Source: Rhodopseudomonas julia (GTDB lineage Bacteria; Pseudomonadota; Alphaproteobacteria; Rhizobiales; Afifellaceae). From it: 64,000 bases of DNA. A program made the position numbers and the translations under genes. The notes below the pieces were generated by a model. It saw only the letters and a list, made by a program, of their open reading frames with translations, had not been told where the DNA came from and did not search any database. Of this stretch, positions 52,494-60,777 are shown in pieces. Location of the stretch: NCBI RefSeq assembly GCF_030813515.1, contig NZ_JAUSUK010000002.1:124001-188000 (forward strand). Reading direction: 5' to 3'. How positions within the stretch are numbered: position 1 is the first letter of the stretch; each line of letters starts with the position of its first letter.

Positions 52494-53459
52494 ATGACCG
52501 AGGGTATCCCTCCGCGCCTGCTGATTGCCATTGGCGGAAACGCCACCCATCCCGAAGGAATTCGCGGAACCCCAGAGGAACAGTTCGAGGTGGGCGCGCG
52601 TCTGGCGACAACGCTCTTGCCCTTGATGGAGCTCAACACCGAGCTCGTCCTCACCCATGGCAACGGGCCAGTGGCGGGAAAAATCCTGATGCGCAACGCG
52701 ATCGCGCGCGACCGCGTCACGCCGATGTCGCTCGACATCTGCGGCGGCCACAGCCAGGGCGGCATCGGCTATGTCCTCATGCAGTCGTTTGAGAACGCGC
52801 TCAGGCGCGCCGGGATTGCGCGCGAAGTCGTCTATATGCTGACGCAGGTGGTGGTCGATGCCGATGATCCCGCCTTCGACAATCCGACGAAGCCCATCGG
52901 TTACTTCTATGACGAGGAAGAAGCGCAGGCTCTGACACGGGAAATGGGTTGGGAGATGCGCGAGGATTCCGGGCGCGGCTGGCGCCATGTCGTGCCGTCG
53001 CCCGAGCCGCGTCACATCGTGGAGACGGCGATGATCGGCACGGCGGCTGCGGCGGGTGCCGTCGTAATCGCCGGCGGCGGTGGCGGGATTCCAGTTGTGC
53101 GAGACGCAGAAGGCGATCTCCACGGCGTGGAGGCGGTGATCGACAAGGACAGGACGTCCGTCCTCATGGCGAACCTTCTAGGCATTGACGATTTGATGAT
53201 CCTGACGCCGGTGCCGCGGGTGGCGGTCGATTTCGGCAAGCCGACACAGCGGCCGCTTAAGCAGGTCACTCTGTCTGAGATCCGCCGTCACCGGGCCGAC
53301 GGACAGTTTCCTCCAGGAAGCATGGGGCCGAAGATCGATGCGGCCATCACATTCCTGGAAAACGGCGGCAAGCGCGTCCTCATCGGGCGCATCGAAGATG
53401 CTCTCGCCATGCTGCGGGGCGAGGCTGGAACGTCCGTTACTGCGGACGATCCCGCCTAG
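52494..53459 (+). CDS. allK: Carbamate kinase
   Basis: A 321-residue amino-acid-kinase-fold enzyme transferring phosphate from carbamoyl phosphate to ADP, giving ATP, CO2 and ammonia. Motifs: LIAIGGNAT near the N-terminus, LVLTHGNGPVAG, VVIAGGGGGIPVV and the C-terminal GSMGPKIDAAITFLENGG. Within this cluster it would harvest the carbamoyl phosphate made by AllFGH, as AllK/ArcC does in E. coli allantoin fermentation. AGGAGG precedes the ATG. It is 14 bp upstream of allH. Confidence 0.94.
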   Translation: MTEGIPPRLLIAIGGNATHPEGIRGTPEEQFEVGARLATTLLPLMELNTELVLTHGNGPVAGKILMRNAIARDRVTPMSLDICGGHSQGGIGYVLMQSFENALRRAGIAREVVYMLTQVVVDADDPAFDNPTKPIGYFYDEEEAQALTREMGWEMREDSGRGWRHVVPSPEPRHIVETAMIGTAAAAGAVVIAGGGGGIPVVRDAEGDLHGVEAVIDKDRTSVLMANLLGIDDLMILTPVPRVAVDFGKPTQRPLKQVTLSEIRRHRADGQFPPGSMGPKIDAAITFLENGGKRVLIGRIEDALAMLRGEAGTSVTADDPA

Positions 53460-53473
53460 GAAAGGAACCGGCG

Positions 53474-54442
53474 GTGATGCGTCTCTTTCCGGTCACGACG
53501 GCGGGTGCCGGGGCCGCCCGTGTTCTCCCAGCGGGCGGCGAGGGGCGGATCATCGCCGTGTTCCGTCGCAGCTTCTACGCAGCTTTCGACGCGGGCCTTG
53601 TCTGCGTCGGGCCACCGGGTTTCGGCCCGGGGCCTCTGCATCTACTAGCCCCGATGGCCGGCATCGTGTCGTGGCAGGCCTGGCTTGACGTCGGGCAGAG
53701 AGCTGAGGCCGAGGCGGGCAGGCTCTTCGTCGGCGATCTCTGCTTCGATGCGCGGAGTGTCAGGCCATGGCGGGCTTCTCCGCCCTGGCTCATTCCCGCG
53801 GACAGCCTTGCCCGCGGCCTTGCCCGGCTGTCAGCCGCGGCGAATGAGGCCCGCCCCACAGGTTTCGCCCGCCCGACAGGTTTCGGTAGATTGATTGCGC
53901 CTTTGAGCGGGTCTGTATCGGCAGTCACGGTCGCCGCGGAAGATCCCGTCATCGCAAAGGCGCTGCCGATCATCGACGCCCTGATGGCGTGGGCGGGTCG
54001 TGCGGAGATCGCCAGGGATGCGCCGGTGCCTCCCGTGACGGGGATGCTCGGCCTCGGGCCCGGCCTGACGCCCTCCGGCGACGATCTTCTTGCGGGTTTT
54101 CTGGTCGGCCTCCAGCGCCTCGGCGCCTCGCACCTCGCCGACCGGCTCGCCGCCTCCGTTCTGCCGCTCGCCGCAACGGAAACCAACGCGATCAGCGCCG
54201 CCTATCTGGCCTGGGCCGCGAAAGGCGAGGCTGCGGCAAGCCTCATCGATGCCTTTACCGAAATCTGTGCCGGTGGAGACAATCTCGCCCCGCATCTCGC
54301 GCGTATTGCGGAGATCGGCCACAGTTCCGGATGGGATTGCCTTGCCGGAATGACGTTTGCCGCACGCGCGATGCTGCCGGCATTGGTTTGCCGCGACCAA
54401 AAAGTTGCGGAGGCATTTGGTCGCGATGCGGGTGCGCTTTAA
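53474..54442 (+). CDS. allH: DUF2877 protein, AllH (YlbF) subunit
   Basis: A 322-residue protein of the DUF2877/YlbF family. The C-terminal half carries the family block GLGPGLTPSGDDLLAGFLVGLQRLGA and a His-rich end. It is the third component of the AllFGH set in E. coli. GTG 53474 has AAAGGA seven bases upstream; an ATG three bases later is equally possible. It ends the cluster before the LysR gene. Confidence 0.85.
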   Translation: MMRLFPVTTAGAGAARVLPAGGEGRIIAVFRRSFYAAFDAGLVCVGPPGFGPGPLHLLAPMAGIVSWQAWLDVGQRAEAEAGRLFVGDLCFDARSVRPWRASPPWLIPADSLARGLARLSAAANEARPTGFARPTGFGRLIAPLSGSVSAVTVAAEDPVIAKALPIIDALMAWAGRAEIARDAPVPPVTGMLGLGPGLTPSGDDLLAGFLVGLQRLGASHLADRLAASVLPLAATETNAISAAYLAWAAKGEAAASLIDAFTEICAGGDNLAPHLARIAEIGHSSGWDCLAGMTFAARAMLPALVCRDQKVAEAFGRDAGAL

Positions 54443-54542
54443 GCATTCCCGAGCTAATCTTTTTGCCGCTTGCGGCGCGGATCGCTACAGTCTTCTGAGA
54501 TTGTTCTTTCCGCCGCATTTTGCGCAAAGAGATGCTGCCACC

Positions 54543-55541
54543 ATGAACTCTGGTCTGCCCAATCTCGATCTTGAGGCCATTCGCACATTCGTGGCGGTGG
54601 CCCGGCTGAAGAGCTTTTCGGCCGCGGCTCAGCACCTGCATCGCACGACGTCCGCGATCAGCTATCGGATCAAGGCGCTGGAAGATCGCGTCGGCACGCC
54701 GCTTTTCGTGCGCACGACCCGTCAGGTGACGTTGACTTCGGCCGGCGTGGTCCTCCTGGAGAAAGCCACGCAGATTTTCGAGTGGCTCGAAGAACTGCCC
54801 GATGAATTGCGGCAGGTTGGCAACAATGTCGAGCCGCATTTCAAGCTCGTGATCAACAATCTCCTCTACGATGCCGGCGCGGCTGCGGCGTTGCTCGACA
54901 ATTTGAGCCGCGCCTTCCCTTATACGGAGTTCGAATTCAGGCTCGCCGTCTATATGGGGGTGTGGGACGAGTTGCTGCACAATGGAGGGCATATGGCCCT
55001 CGGCGCGCCAGGCTTTCATACGATCAACGATGATTTCGCCACGCATGCGCTCGGAACGATCCACTGGATTTTCGTGGTGTCGCCGGACCATCCGCTCACG
55101 CAGGTTCCAGAGCCGCTGAGCGATGACGACTTGCGGCGCTTTCCCGCGATCAACGTCCAGGATACGGCGATCCGGCTGGTGAAGCGTGTCGCTTGGAAAT
55201 TGTCGGGTCAGAAAGAACTGCTCGTACCCGATCTCCAGACCAAGCTTCTCGGGCATCTGACCGGAGCCGGCATCGGCTTTCTGCCTGAGGTGATGGTGCG
55301 GGAGCATCTGCGGGCCGGGCGCCTGGTCGCGCGCCGCGTGGTGCATCCGCGGTCGTCCTCGCCCCTGTCGCTGGTGTGGCGCCAAGGAACGACCGGCCGG
55401 GTGTGCTCGCACCTGCAGGAGCTCTTCGTGCGCAAGGCCGATGTCGTGATGCCACTTCTGAGAAATGTGGACGTTGAGGACGCTGGCGAAATCCCGCAGG
55501 CGAGCGACCAGAGCCTTCGTCTTGCGACGGTTCTCGATTGA
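54543..55541 (+). CDS. LysR-family regulator
   Basis: A 332-residue LysR-type protein: N-terminal winged HTH (LEAIRTFVAVARLKSFSAAAQHLHRTTSAISYRIKALE) and a C-terminal effector-binding domain. Its place 100 bp after allH on the same strand suggests it regulates the MFS-allFG-allK-allH genes, possibly with oxamate, oxalurate or a downstream metabolite as inducer. It is unusual for a LysR gene not to be divergent from its target. Confidence 0.85.
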   Translation: MNSGLPNLDLEAIRTFVAVARLKSFSAAAQHLHRTTSAISYRIKALEDRVGTPLFVRTTRQVTLTSAGVVLLEKATQIFEWLEELPDELRQVGNNVEPHFKLVINNLLYDAGAAAALLDNLSRAFPYTEFEFRLAVYMGVWDELLHNGGHMALGAPGFHTINDDFATHALGTIHWIFVVSPDHPLTQVPEPLSDDDLRRFPAINVQDTAIRLVKRVAWKLSGQKELLVPDLQTKLLGHLTGAGIGFLPEVMVREHLRAGRLVARRVVHPRSSSPLSLVWRQGTTGRVCSHLQELFVRKADVVMPLLRNVDVEDAGEIPQASDQSLRLATVLD

Positions 55542-55636
55542 GCGGTGATATCGCTTCCGGAGCCCTCACTCGGGCCGACAGTGGAGCTGGGGACAGTTGC
55601 ACCGGAGGTCTTGAGCGCGACGGCCGGCGCTGATCC

Positions 55637-56158
55637 TCACGGGAAGAAGTTGATGTGGACGATGCCGGGTTGGATGCCCGTGGTCATCGGTGCGGCGATG
55701 ATCTGTCCGCCTTGGTAGGGAACGGCGTATCCGCCTTCGCCGTAATCGGCGAAGGGCTCGACGGAGGAGATGCTTGGGCCGGTCTCGCCGGCGAAATGGT
55801 CTGCCAACGCCTTGCTCAAGGCCATGGCGTCTCCCGCTCCTATGACGATGATGCTGCAATGATCGGCGATGCTCGAGAAGCCGATTTTGACCGAGGCGTT
55901 GATGCCGTCAGGGCCAGTGAAGCTTGCATATGTGATCCTTCCGGCGTTCGTGCCGGATTGATTTCCGAAAGTCTTGGAGCCCGCGAAGGCCGCGATCGCC
56001 TGCGCGAGGTTTCCGCCGTTCGTGAGGCAATACTGCTCGAAATAGGCGGCGGCCTGAGCGGGGCGGCCGCTCAGTGCGGGAGAGGCGGCTGCATTTGCAG
56101 AAGAGATCGTTCCAGCCAGGAACAGGCCGGCCAGGCCCAAGGCGATCTTTTGCATCAT
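55637..56158 (-). CDS. Exported hypothetical protein
   Basis: A 173-residue protein with a signal peptide (residues 1-23, ending SSANAAAS). The mature part has two Cys (YCLTNG, DHCSII) and a Gly-rich C-terminus (YGEGGYAVPYQGGQII). I recognise no family. The gene converges with lysR and is monocistronic. The double ATG at 56153-56158 leaves the exact start open by one residue. Confidence 0.7.
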   Translation of the reverse strand: MMQKIALGLAGLFLAGTISSANAAASPALSGRPAQAAAYFEQYCLTNGGNLAQAIAAFAGSKTFGNQSGTNAGRITYASFTGPDGINASVKIGFSSIADHCSIIVIGAGDAMALSKALADHFAGETGPSISSVEPFADYGEGGYAVPYQGGQIIAAPMTTGIQPGIVHINFFP

Positions 56159-56696
56159 GAATTCACTCTCAGTCGGGCTGGGTATGGCAGTTTGAGCGTC
56201 GCCGTTCGGGTGAGCGATTTCGGCGGGCTCGTGGCGCGGTGCAGGACGTCATCGATCCGCCTCCGCCGCGAGAGATCGCGCCATCGGGTTTGGGTTGCCG
56301 GGCGTCTGGCGCGAGCGGTTGCCCTCGGGCGAGGGCTTTCCCTGAAAGGATGTTAGGCGGCTCGCCGGCCTTGGGGCAAGGGAGAGACGCCATCGCGCCG
56401 GGTCTTGCCGGGCAATCCTTGTGGAAATTCGAGCCTTGTGGAAATCCGAGGCAATCACGGCTTGGGCGCCACGATGTCCCGACCGTCGCAGCGCCGTTCC
56501 GCTTCCACCACGGCCATGCGCGCGGGTGAGCGCTGGTGGGTCCAAAAGACCGGTTCTTTCCATGCGGCGTTGGCGGCTATGCAGGTCGCGCGGCTTGACG
56601 TGCGGAAAATGTTCGGCAAACCCTTCCGCCCGCATCCGAAATCGGCTTTCGCCGCTTGCCGTGCGTTTCCTCCCTCCAAGGCTCCCGGTGCCTTTC
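56159..56696. other. Long upstream region of the ECF-like operon
   Basis: About 540 bp without a supported gene. The frames reaching into the operon from here are Arg/Ser/Pro-rich shadows. It contains a 17-bp tandem repeat (56417-56450) and a small GGTC / GACC hairpin near 56548. I looked for cobalamin, TPP and other riboswitch cores and did not find one. Confidence 0.5.
56417..56450. repeat. Tandem 17-bp repeat upstream of ECF-like genes
   Basis: CCTTGTGGAAATTCGAG and CCTTGTGGAAATCCGAG stand back to back with one mismatch. Could be a regulator site. Confidence 0.6.
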
Positions 56697-57197
56697 ATGC
56701 GTTCCTCTCTTCCCCGCTCCCTGATCATCGTCGCCGTCTTCTCGCTTTTGTCGTTTCTCCTCGGCTTCGTGAAATTCGGCGGTGCGAGCTCCATCGCCCT
56801 CGACGCCTTTCCCTCCTATTTCGTCGCCGGCTTTTACGGACCGCTTCTCGGCGCGCCGGTCGCCGCCGTGGCGCATCTTCTCTCAGCCGTCTCGGGCGGC
56901 TTTCCCTTTTCGGTGCCTGTGCATCTCTTCATCGCGGCGGAACAGGCGCTCTGGGCGTATCTGTTCGGCGCCATCCTGCGCTATTCCAACAATGTGTGGT
57001 TCCTGATCGTCGCCATCCCGGCCGGCATCGTCTGCAACGGCTATGTCGGGCCGAAGCTGATCGGGTGGGTGTTTCCGGCTCTGGAGGTGCCGGTGAGCGG
57101 CCTCATCCCGGTTCTGCTGGTGGCGAGCGCCGTCAATGTCGTGCTGGCAGCGGCGGCGATCCTCGCCCTGCGCAAGACGCCGATTGGCCATATGTGA
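56697..57197 (+). CDS. ECF-type substrate-binding membrane protein (S component)
   Basis: A 166-residue protein with about five to six hydrophobic segments, no ATPase motif and the size of a vitamin/metal S component. The stretch YFVAGFYGPLLGAPVAAVAH, then HLLSAVSGGFPFSVPVHLFI, recalls CblT/CbrT-like cobalamin-precursor S components, but this is a weak impression. It is followed at once by a fused ABC ATPase and a T-like membrane protein, which supports the ECF assignment. Start ATG 56697 has no good ribosome site. Confidence 0.65.
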   Translation: MRSSLPRSLIIVAVFSLLSFLLGFVKFGGASSIALDAFPSYFVAGFYGPLLGAPVAAVAHLLSAVSGGFPFSVPVHLFIAAEQALWAYLFGAILRYSNNVWFLIVAIPAGIVCNGYVGPKLIGWVFPALEVPVSGLIPVLLVASAVNVVLAAAAILALRKTPIGHM

Positions 57198-57208
57198 CGC
57201 CGTCGGGG

Positions 57209-58540
57209 ATGCACCTTCGTATCCAAGCCGGCACGGCCGAGATTGCCGGTCACGCCTTCTCGGTGCCGCAAGACATCGACTGGGAGACGGGCGACATCGT
57301 CTATCTCGATGCCGTGTCGTGCGAGCGTCCCTCCTTGTTCCTCGAGCTCTTGTCGGGGCTTGCGCGCTTTTCCAATTATTCGCAGCCCGTCGAAGGGCGG
57401 GCGATGGTGCGGCGTCCGTTTCCGGTGCGCGGGCTTGAGCTCTTTTCTTACGACCTCTCGGACGGTTCGCGTTTCGAGCTCACCATGTCGGACGCGGATT
57501 GTCCGGCGGGTCTCGATTTTCGTCTTCACCGCGCACAGACGATCGGCTTCGTCTTTGGCGAGCCGAAGCAGTACAGCGTTGGGCGCAACGTCGCCGAGGA
57601 GATCCGATACTCGTTCGCCGCTCTCGGGCGGGAGGCGCCTTCGGATCTTTCCGCCTTCGACAAATACGGTCTGACGAAGATCCTCGCCCATCCGACGCAG
57701 TCGCTCTCCGGCGGCGAAAGCCACCGCCTCAATATCGCTTGCGCGGTGGAAACCGGCTCGCCGTTTCTGATCCTGGATTTGAGCGCCGCCAACCTCGATC
57801 GCGATTTCAAGGCATTCCTGAAGGGGCTGCTGCAAGAGATCCGGGAGACTCGCATCGTGCTCATCTATGATGGTGGGCGGGGGGATTTCGTCGATCTGTG
57901 CCGCCGGGCAGCGAGGATTTCGAGCGGAAGGGTCGAAGCTGCCGACGCGGCAAGCGTGCAACACGCACGCGCCTCACGCGCGGCGCTCCTCCTCACCGAT
58001 CCAGCCCGCGACGATGCCGCGCCCGTTCTTGTCGCCGAGGGGTTTTCTCATGCGGGCCTGGCGCATCCGTTTTCGGCCGCCTTGCGGGAGGGCGAGCACG
58101 CGCTTTTTCTGGCCCCGAACGGAACGGGTAAGACGTCGCTCGCCCGCGGCCTCGTCGGCATCAATGCGGCCCATAGCGGTCGGCTGTGGCGACGGGAGGG
58201 AAGCCGGATCGCTGCGACCTTCCAATATCCCGACCGTCTGCCGGTGCATCTTACAGTGGGCGAGCTCGACCGGGGCGGGGTCTTCCGTTTCCATTTTCCC
58301 GAGCTTGGGCGGGATGCGTGCGTCGCTGATCTTCCCCTTTCCCGGAAGAAGCTTCTCTATGTGCTCGCCTTCCTCGCGATGCCGCTCGACATTCTCGTCC
58401 TCGACGAGCCGTTCGCCGGGCTCGACCGGCCCGAGATGGAAATCCTGCTTGCGCAGATCAACGCGGCAACCGGGCTGTCGGCGATGATTTTCAGTCACGA
58501 GGCGGAGATCGACGCCGAGACGATGCGCCATCTCATATGA
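57209..58540 (+). CDS. Fused ECF-like ABC ATPase with one composite ATP site
   Basis: A 443-residue protein with two ABC domains. The N-half (1-250) keeps the signature SLSGGES (165-171), but its Walker A position reads AVSCERPSL (35-43, no GK[ST]), the Walker B residues are LILDLS (Asp190, Ser192 instead of Glu) and it lacks an H-loop His. The C-half keeps Walker A APNGTGKTS (302-310), Q339, LVLDEP (Glu400) and His430, but its signature is LSRKK (377-381). Pairing the C-half nucleotide site with the N-half signature gives one complete site; the other is dead. Start ATG 57209; a GTG at 57194 overlapping the S-gene stop is possible. Its stop overlaps the T-gene ATG. Confidence 0.85.
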   Translation: MHLRIQAGTAEIAGHAFSVPQDIDWETGDIVYLDAVSCERPSLFLELLSGLARFSNYSQPVEGRAMVRRPFPVRGLELFSYDLSDGSRFELTMSDADCPAGLDFRLHRAQTIGFVFGEPKQYSVGRNVAEEIRYSFAALGREAPSDLSAFDKYGLTKILAHPTQSLSGGESHRLNIACAVETGSPFLILDLSAANLDRDFKAFLKGLLQEIRETRIVLIYDGGRGDFVDLCRRAARISSGRVEAADAASVQHARASRAALLLTDPARDDAAPVLVAEGFSHAGLAHPFSAALREGEHALFLAPNGTGKTSLARGLVGINAAHSGRLWRREGSRIAATFQYPDRLPVHLTVGELDRGGVFRFHFPELGRDACVADLPLSRKKLLYVLAFLAMPLDILVLDEPFAGLDRPEMEILLAQINAATGLSAMIFSHEAEIDAETMRHLI

Positions 58541-59244
58541 TCTTCTTCCTCGCACTTGCTTTCGCCTGCGGCGCGGCCACCGATCTTGGCGACTTCGTTT
58601 TGCCGGCGCTCGGCGTGGTCGTGCGAAGCCTCTATTGGCGCAAGAGCTTCAGGTTGCCGGCCTATGCGCTCCTGCTTCCGGCGATTTCCGCTTGCGTCCT
58701 CGTCGCATCGGCTTTCGGCGTGTCGGTTGTCCGAGGTGCCACGCCGGGCGCCGCCTTCCACATGCTCGCGGGAGACTTCCTGTTTCTTCGTATTCCCTGC
58801 GCGATGCTGCTTCTCCTCGTCTTCGTGCACAACAACCGCGACGAGCTCGTCGATTTTCTCGGCCGTGTGCCGATCGTCAATTACGTCGTGCATTTCATGG
58901 AGAGGGCTCAGGACGTTCTGGCCGAGGCCATGCGAGAGACGAGCTACACAGCCGATGCGCTGGAGGCGGCAATGCCCGCCGGTCGCGGCCGTGGACCGGT
59001 CTCGGCGCTGCAGCGCCTGTCGCGTCGTATCGATACGCTGATGGTGTTCCTGGTGATCTATGTGGAACGGGTGACGACGGTGATCGAGGCGCGGGGGGCG
59101 CTGCCGCCCATGCTCCGCTGGCGCGACTATGGGGGCGGTGCTGAAATCGTTGCCGATTGTCTCGTCTGCGGCGCCTATCTCGCCTGGATCTGGGGGCCAG
59201 ATGCGCTCCGGCATTTGGTCGGGGCGGGCGGCCTTGCGGGCTGA
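58537..59244 (+). CDS. ECF-like transmembrane (T) protein
   Basis: A 235-residue protein with about four to five membrane helices. A long cytoplasmic helical region (residues 118-175, MERAQDVLAEAMRETSYTADALEAAM and VIYVERVTTVIEARGALP) includes Arg/Gly-containing coupling-helix segments of the AxxxARG kind (IEARGAL). This is how T components grip the ATPases. ATGA overlap with the ATPase gene. With the S and A proteins it completes an ECF-type importer. Confidence 0.72.
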   Translation: MIFFLALAFACGAATDLGDFVLPALGVVVRSLYWRKSFRLPAYALLLPAISACVLVASAFGVSVVRGATPGAAFHMLAGDFLFLRIPCAMLLLLVFVHNNRDELVDFLGRVPIVNYVVHFMERAQDVLAEAMRETSYTADALEAAMPAGRGRGPVSALQRLSRRIDTLMVFLVIYVERVTTVIEARGALPPMLRWRDYGGGAEIVADCLVCGAYLAWIWGPDALRHLVGAGGLAG

Positions 59245-59277
59245 TGGGACGTGGCGCCCAATCCTCGCACCGCGATG

Positions 59278-60027
59278 TCAGAAGACCGAGCGTCCGCGAT
59301 GCGAGGTTGAGGCTCCCGCGGAGCCGGCGATCCACGCATCCGGCTTGCGATCGAGCGCGGAGAGGTGTGAGCGGTCGAGGTCCAGCCAGCCGCGATCGAT
59401 CGCGAAACGGACGATATCGGCCCGGCTTTGCAGAGAGAGCTTTTGCGCGGCGCGACGTTTATAGGTCTCGACCGATTTCGGACTGACGCAGAGCTTTCCG
59501 GCGATCTCCTTGATGCTGAAGCCGAAGGCCGTGAGCTTCAACGTCTCTTCTTCGCGCCGGGTGATCTCGGTCTCCTCGCTGTCATTCTCAGCCTCGCCGA
59601 CATAGGGCAGCAGCTCAGTGGCGAGGCAGGGGTCGATGTAGCGCCTGCCGGAGAGAACGAGACGCAACGCGTCGATGAGATGGCGCGCTTCGGAGCTCTT
59701 GAGCACGTATCCGGTGACTCCCAGGGCGAACACACGCTGAAGAATGCGCGCATCCGCATGCATGGTGTAGGCGAGGATCGGGAGAGACGGTGCCCTTGCG
59801 ATCGCCTCTTGAAGCCAGGCACCTTCTGCGCCGCCAGGAAGAGTGAGATCGGCGACGAGCGCATCGAGGGTGCCGCTTTCCGCGAGCGCCAAAGCCTGCG
59901 CGGCTGTGCGCGCCTCACCGGAAAATTCAAACCCCTCTTCATATTCCAGGGCGGCACGGATGCCTGCGATCACGCAGGGATGATCATCCACGACGCCTAT
60001 TCGGTACGCTTTCGTAGCTGCTTGCAT
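59278..60027 (-). CDS. LuxR/NarL-family response regulator
   Basis: A 249-residue protein. The receiver domain (GVVDDHPCVIAGI; phosphoacceptor D60 in VADLTLP; K in GYVLKSSEA) is complete, followed by a LuxR-type HTH (ITRREEETLKLTAFGFSIKEIAGKLCVSPKSVETYKRRAAQKL). ATG 60027 has GGAGG nine bases upstream. Its start lies inside the end of the kinase-like gene 59984-60649 (44-bp overlap), so the two are coupled. A C-terminal tail of about 30 residues follows the HTH. Confidence 0.9.
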   Translation of the reverse strand: MQAATKAYRIGVVDDHPCVIAGIRAALEYEEGFEFSGEARTAAQALALAESGTLDALVADLTLPGGAEGAWLQEAIARAPSLPILAYTMHADARILQRVFALGVTGYVLKSSEARHLIDALRLVLSGRRYIDPCLATELLPYVGEAENDSEETEITRREEETLKLTAFGFSIKEIAGKLCVSPKSVETYKRRAAQKLSLQSRADIVRFAIDRGWLDLDRSHLSALDRKPDAWIAGSAGASTSHRGRSVF

Positions 60028-60649
60028 CGTCTTTTGCCTCCAGGGAGATGGAGAACCGAGCATTCTGCCCATTCACGGGTCGGATCTCGACTCTGAGTGG
60101 TGAGAATTCTTCTCTTGTCTTCTGTATGGCGGTCGAAAAAACGAAGTCTTCTAAAGAGCCTTCCGGATTTTCCCATCCATCATTAGCTTTTGCTTCAATA
60201 TGCGCTGCAACTTTAAATCGGTCCACCGCTGACAGGCTGACTGCGACAAAAGCATCGTCATGCGTGAGACAGCGTGCAGCAGCGACGACCCGCTCGATCG
60301 CGGAGGCGACGACAAGGCAGAAGGGCAGTCGGAAAAAGCCGGCGCTTTGTTTTGATGAAAGAACATAGATCTGCAAATGGTGGCGGGCAGCGATGATCGG
60401 CGCCATCGCCCGCACGAATTCGTCAAGGGATATGGCGCAGGCGTGCGAAAGTTGCGCGGCAGAATAGATGCGGTGGATGAGTGGGGAAAGTTGATCGACA
60501 TCCCGGCCGAGGCCTGCGATCAGTTCGTCATCGGTGTATTTGTGCGTCAGCTGCAGAAGCTTGAGATTGAGCGAGCTCAGAGACGCGCCGACGATGTCGT
60601 GCAGCAGCGATATCTCTTCACACAGCGCGCATTCCTGTTCCGCTTGCAT
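59984..60649 (-). CDS. Short histidine-kinase-like protein without sensor domain
   Basis: A 221-residue soluble protein. Near the N-terminus, ISLLHDIVGASLSSLNLKL resembles a HisKA_3 H-box, with His17 as the possible phosphorylation site. The C-terminal 130 residues have the predicted alternation of a HATPase domain, but the N-box Asn and the Gly-rich ATP-lid motifs are absent (ASAIERVVAAARCL; VSLSAVDRFKVAAHI). It may be a phosphotransfer protein, an inactive kinase or a phosphatase for the overlapping response regulator. An AGGGGGAA site precedes ATG 60649. There is no membrane segment or sensor domain. Confidence 0.6.
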   Translation of the reverse strand: MQAEQECALCEEISLLHDIVGASLSSLNLKLLQLTHKYTDDELIAGLGRDVDQLSPLIHRIYSAAQLSHACAISLDEFVRAMAPIIAARHHLQIYVLSSKQSAGFFRLPFCLVVASAIERVVAAARCLTHDDAFVAVSLSAVDRFKVAAHIEAKANDGWENPEGSLEDFVFSTAIQKTREEFSPLRVEIRPVNGQNARFSISLEAKDDASSYESVPNRRRG

Positions 60650-60709
60650 GCTTCCCCCTGAGCAGAGGCACGTTCTGCGTGTGCCTTTCACACTCCATAA
60701 GTAGAGATT

Positions 60710-60730
60710 ATTCTAATTAAAAATTAGAAT
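60710..60730. repeat. AT-rich perfect inverted repeat
   Basis: ATTCTAATT-AAA-AATTAGAAT, 9-bp arms, in a very AT-rich patch (60700-60775) upstream of the kinase-like gene and 3' of the HEPN-motif gene. It may be an operator, or a terminator hairpin of the leftward HEPN-motif gene. Confidence 0.55.
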
Positions 60731-60777
60731 CTATATGTTTTTACAAGTTTATTTGTATCTTCGGTCGTTTCGTATTG

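Noticed and set aside
53575-55602. Overlapping leftward frames opposite allH and lysR
   Set aside because: Arg/Ala/Pro-rich shadows; no start signals or motifs.
56405-56696. Cobalamin or other riboswitch before the ECF-like operon
   Set aside because: I looked for the B12 box, THI core and other conserved cores and saw none; only a small GGTC/GACC hairpin.
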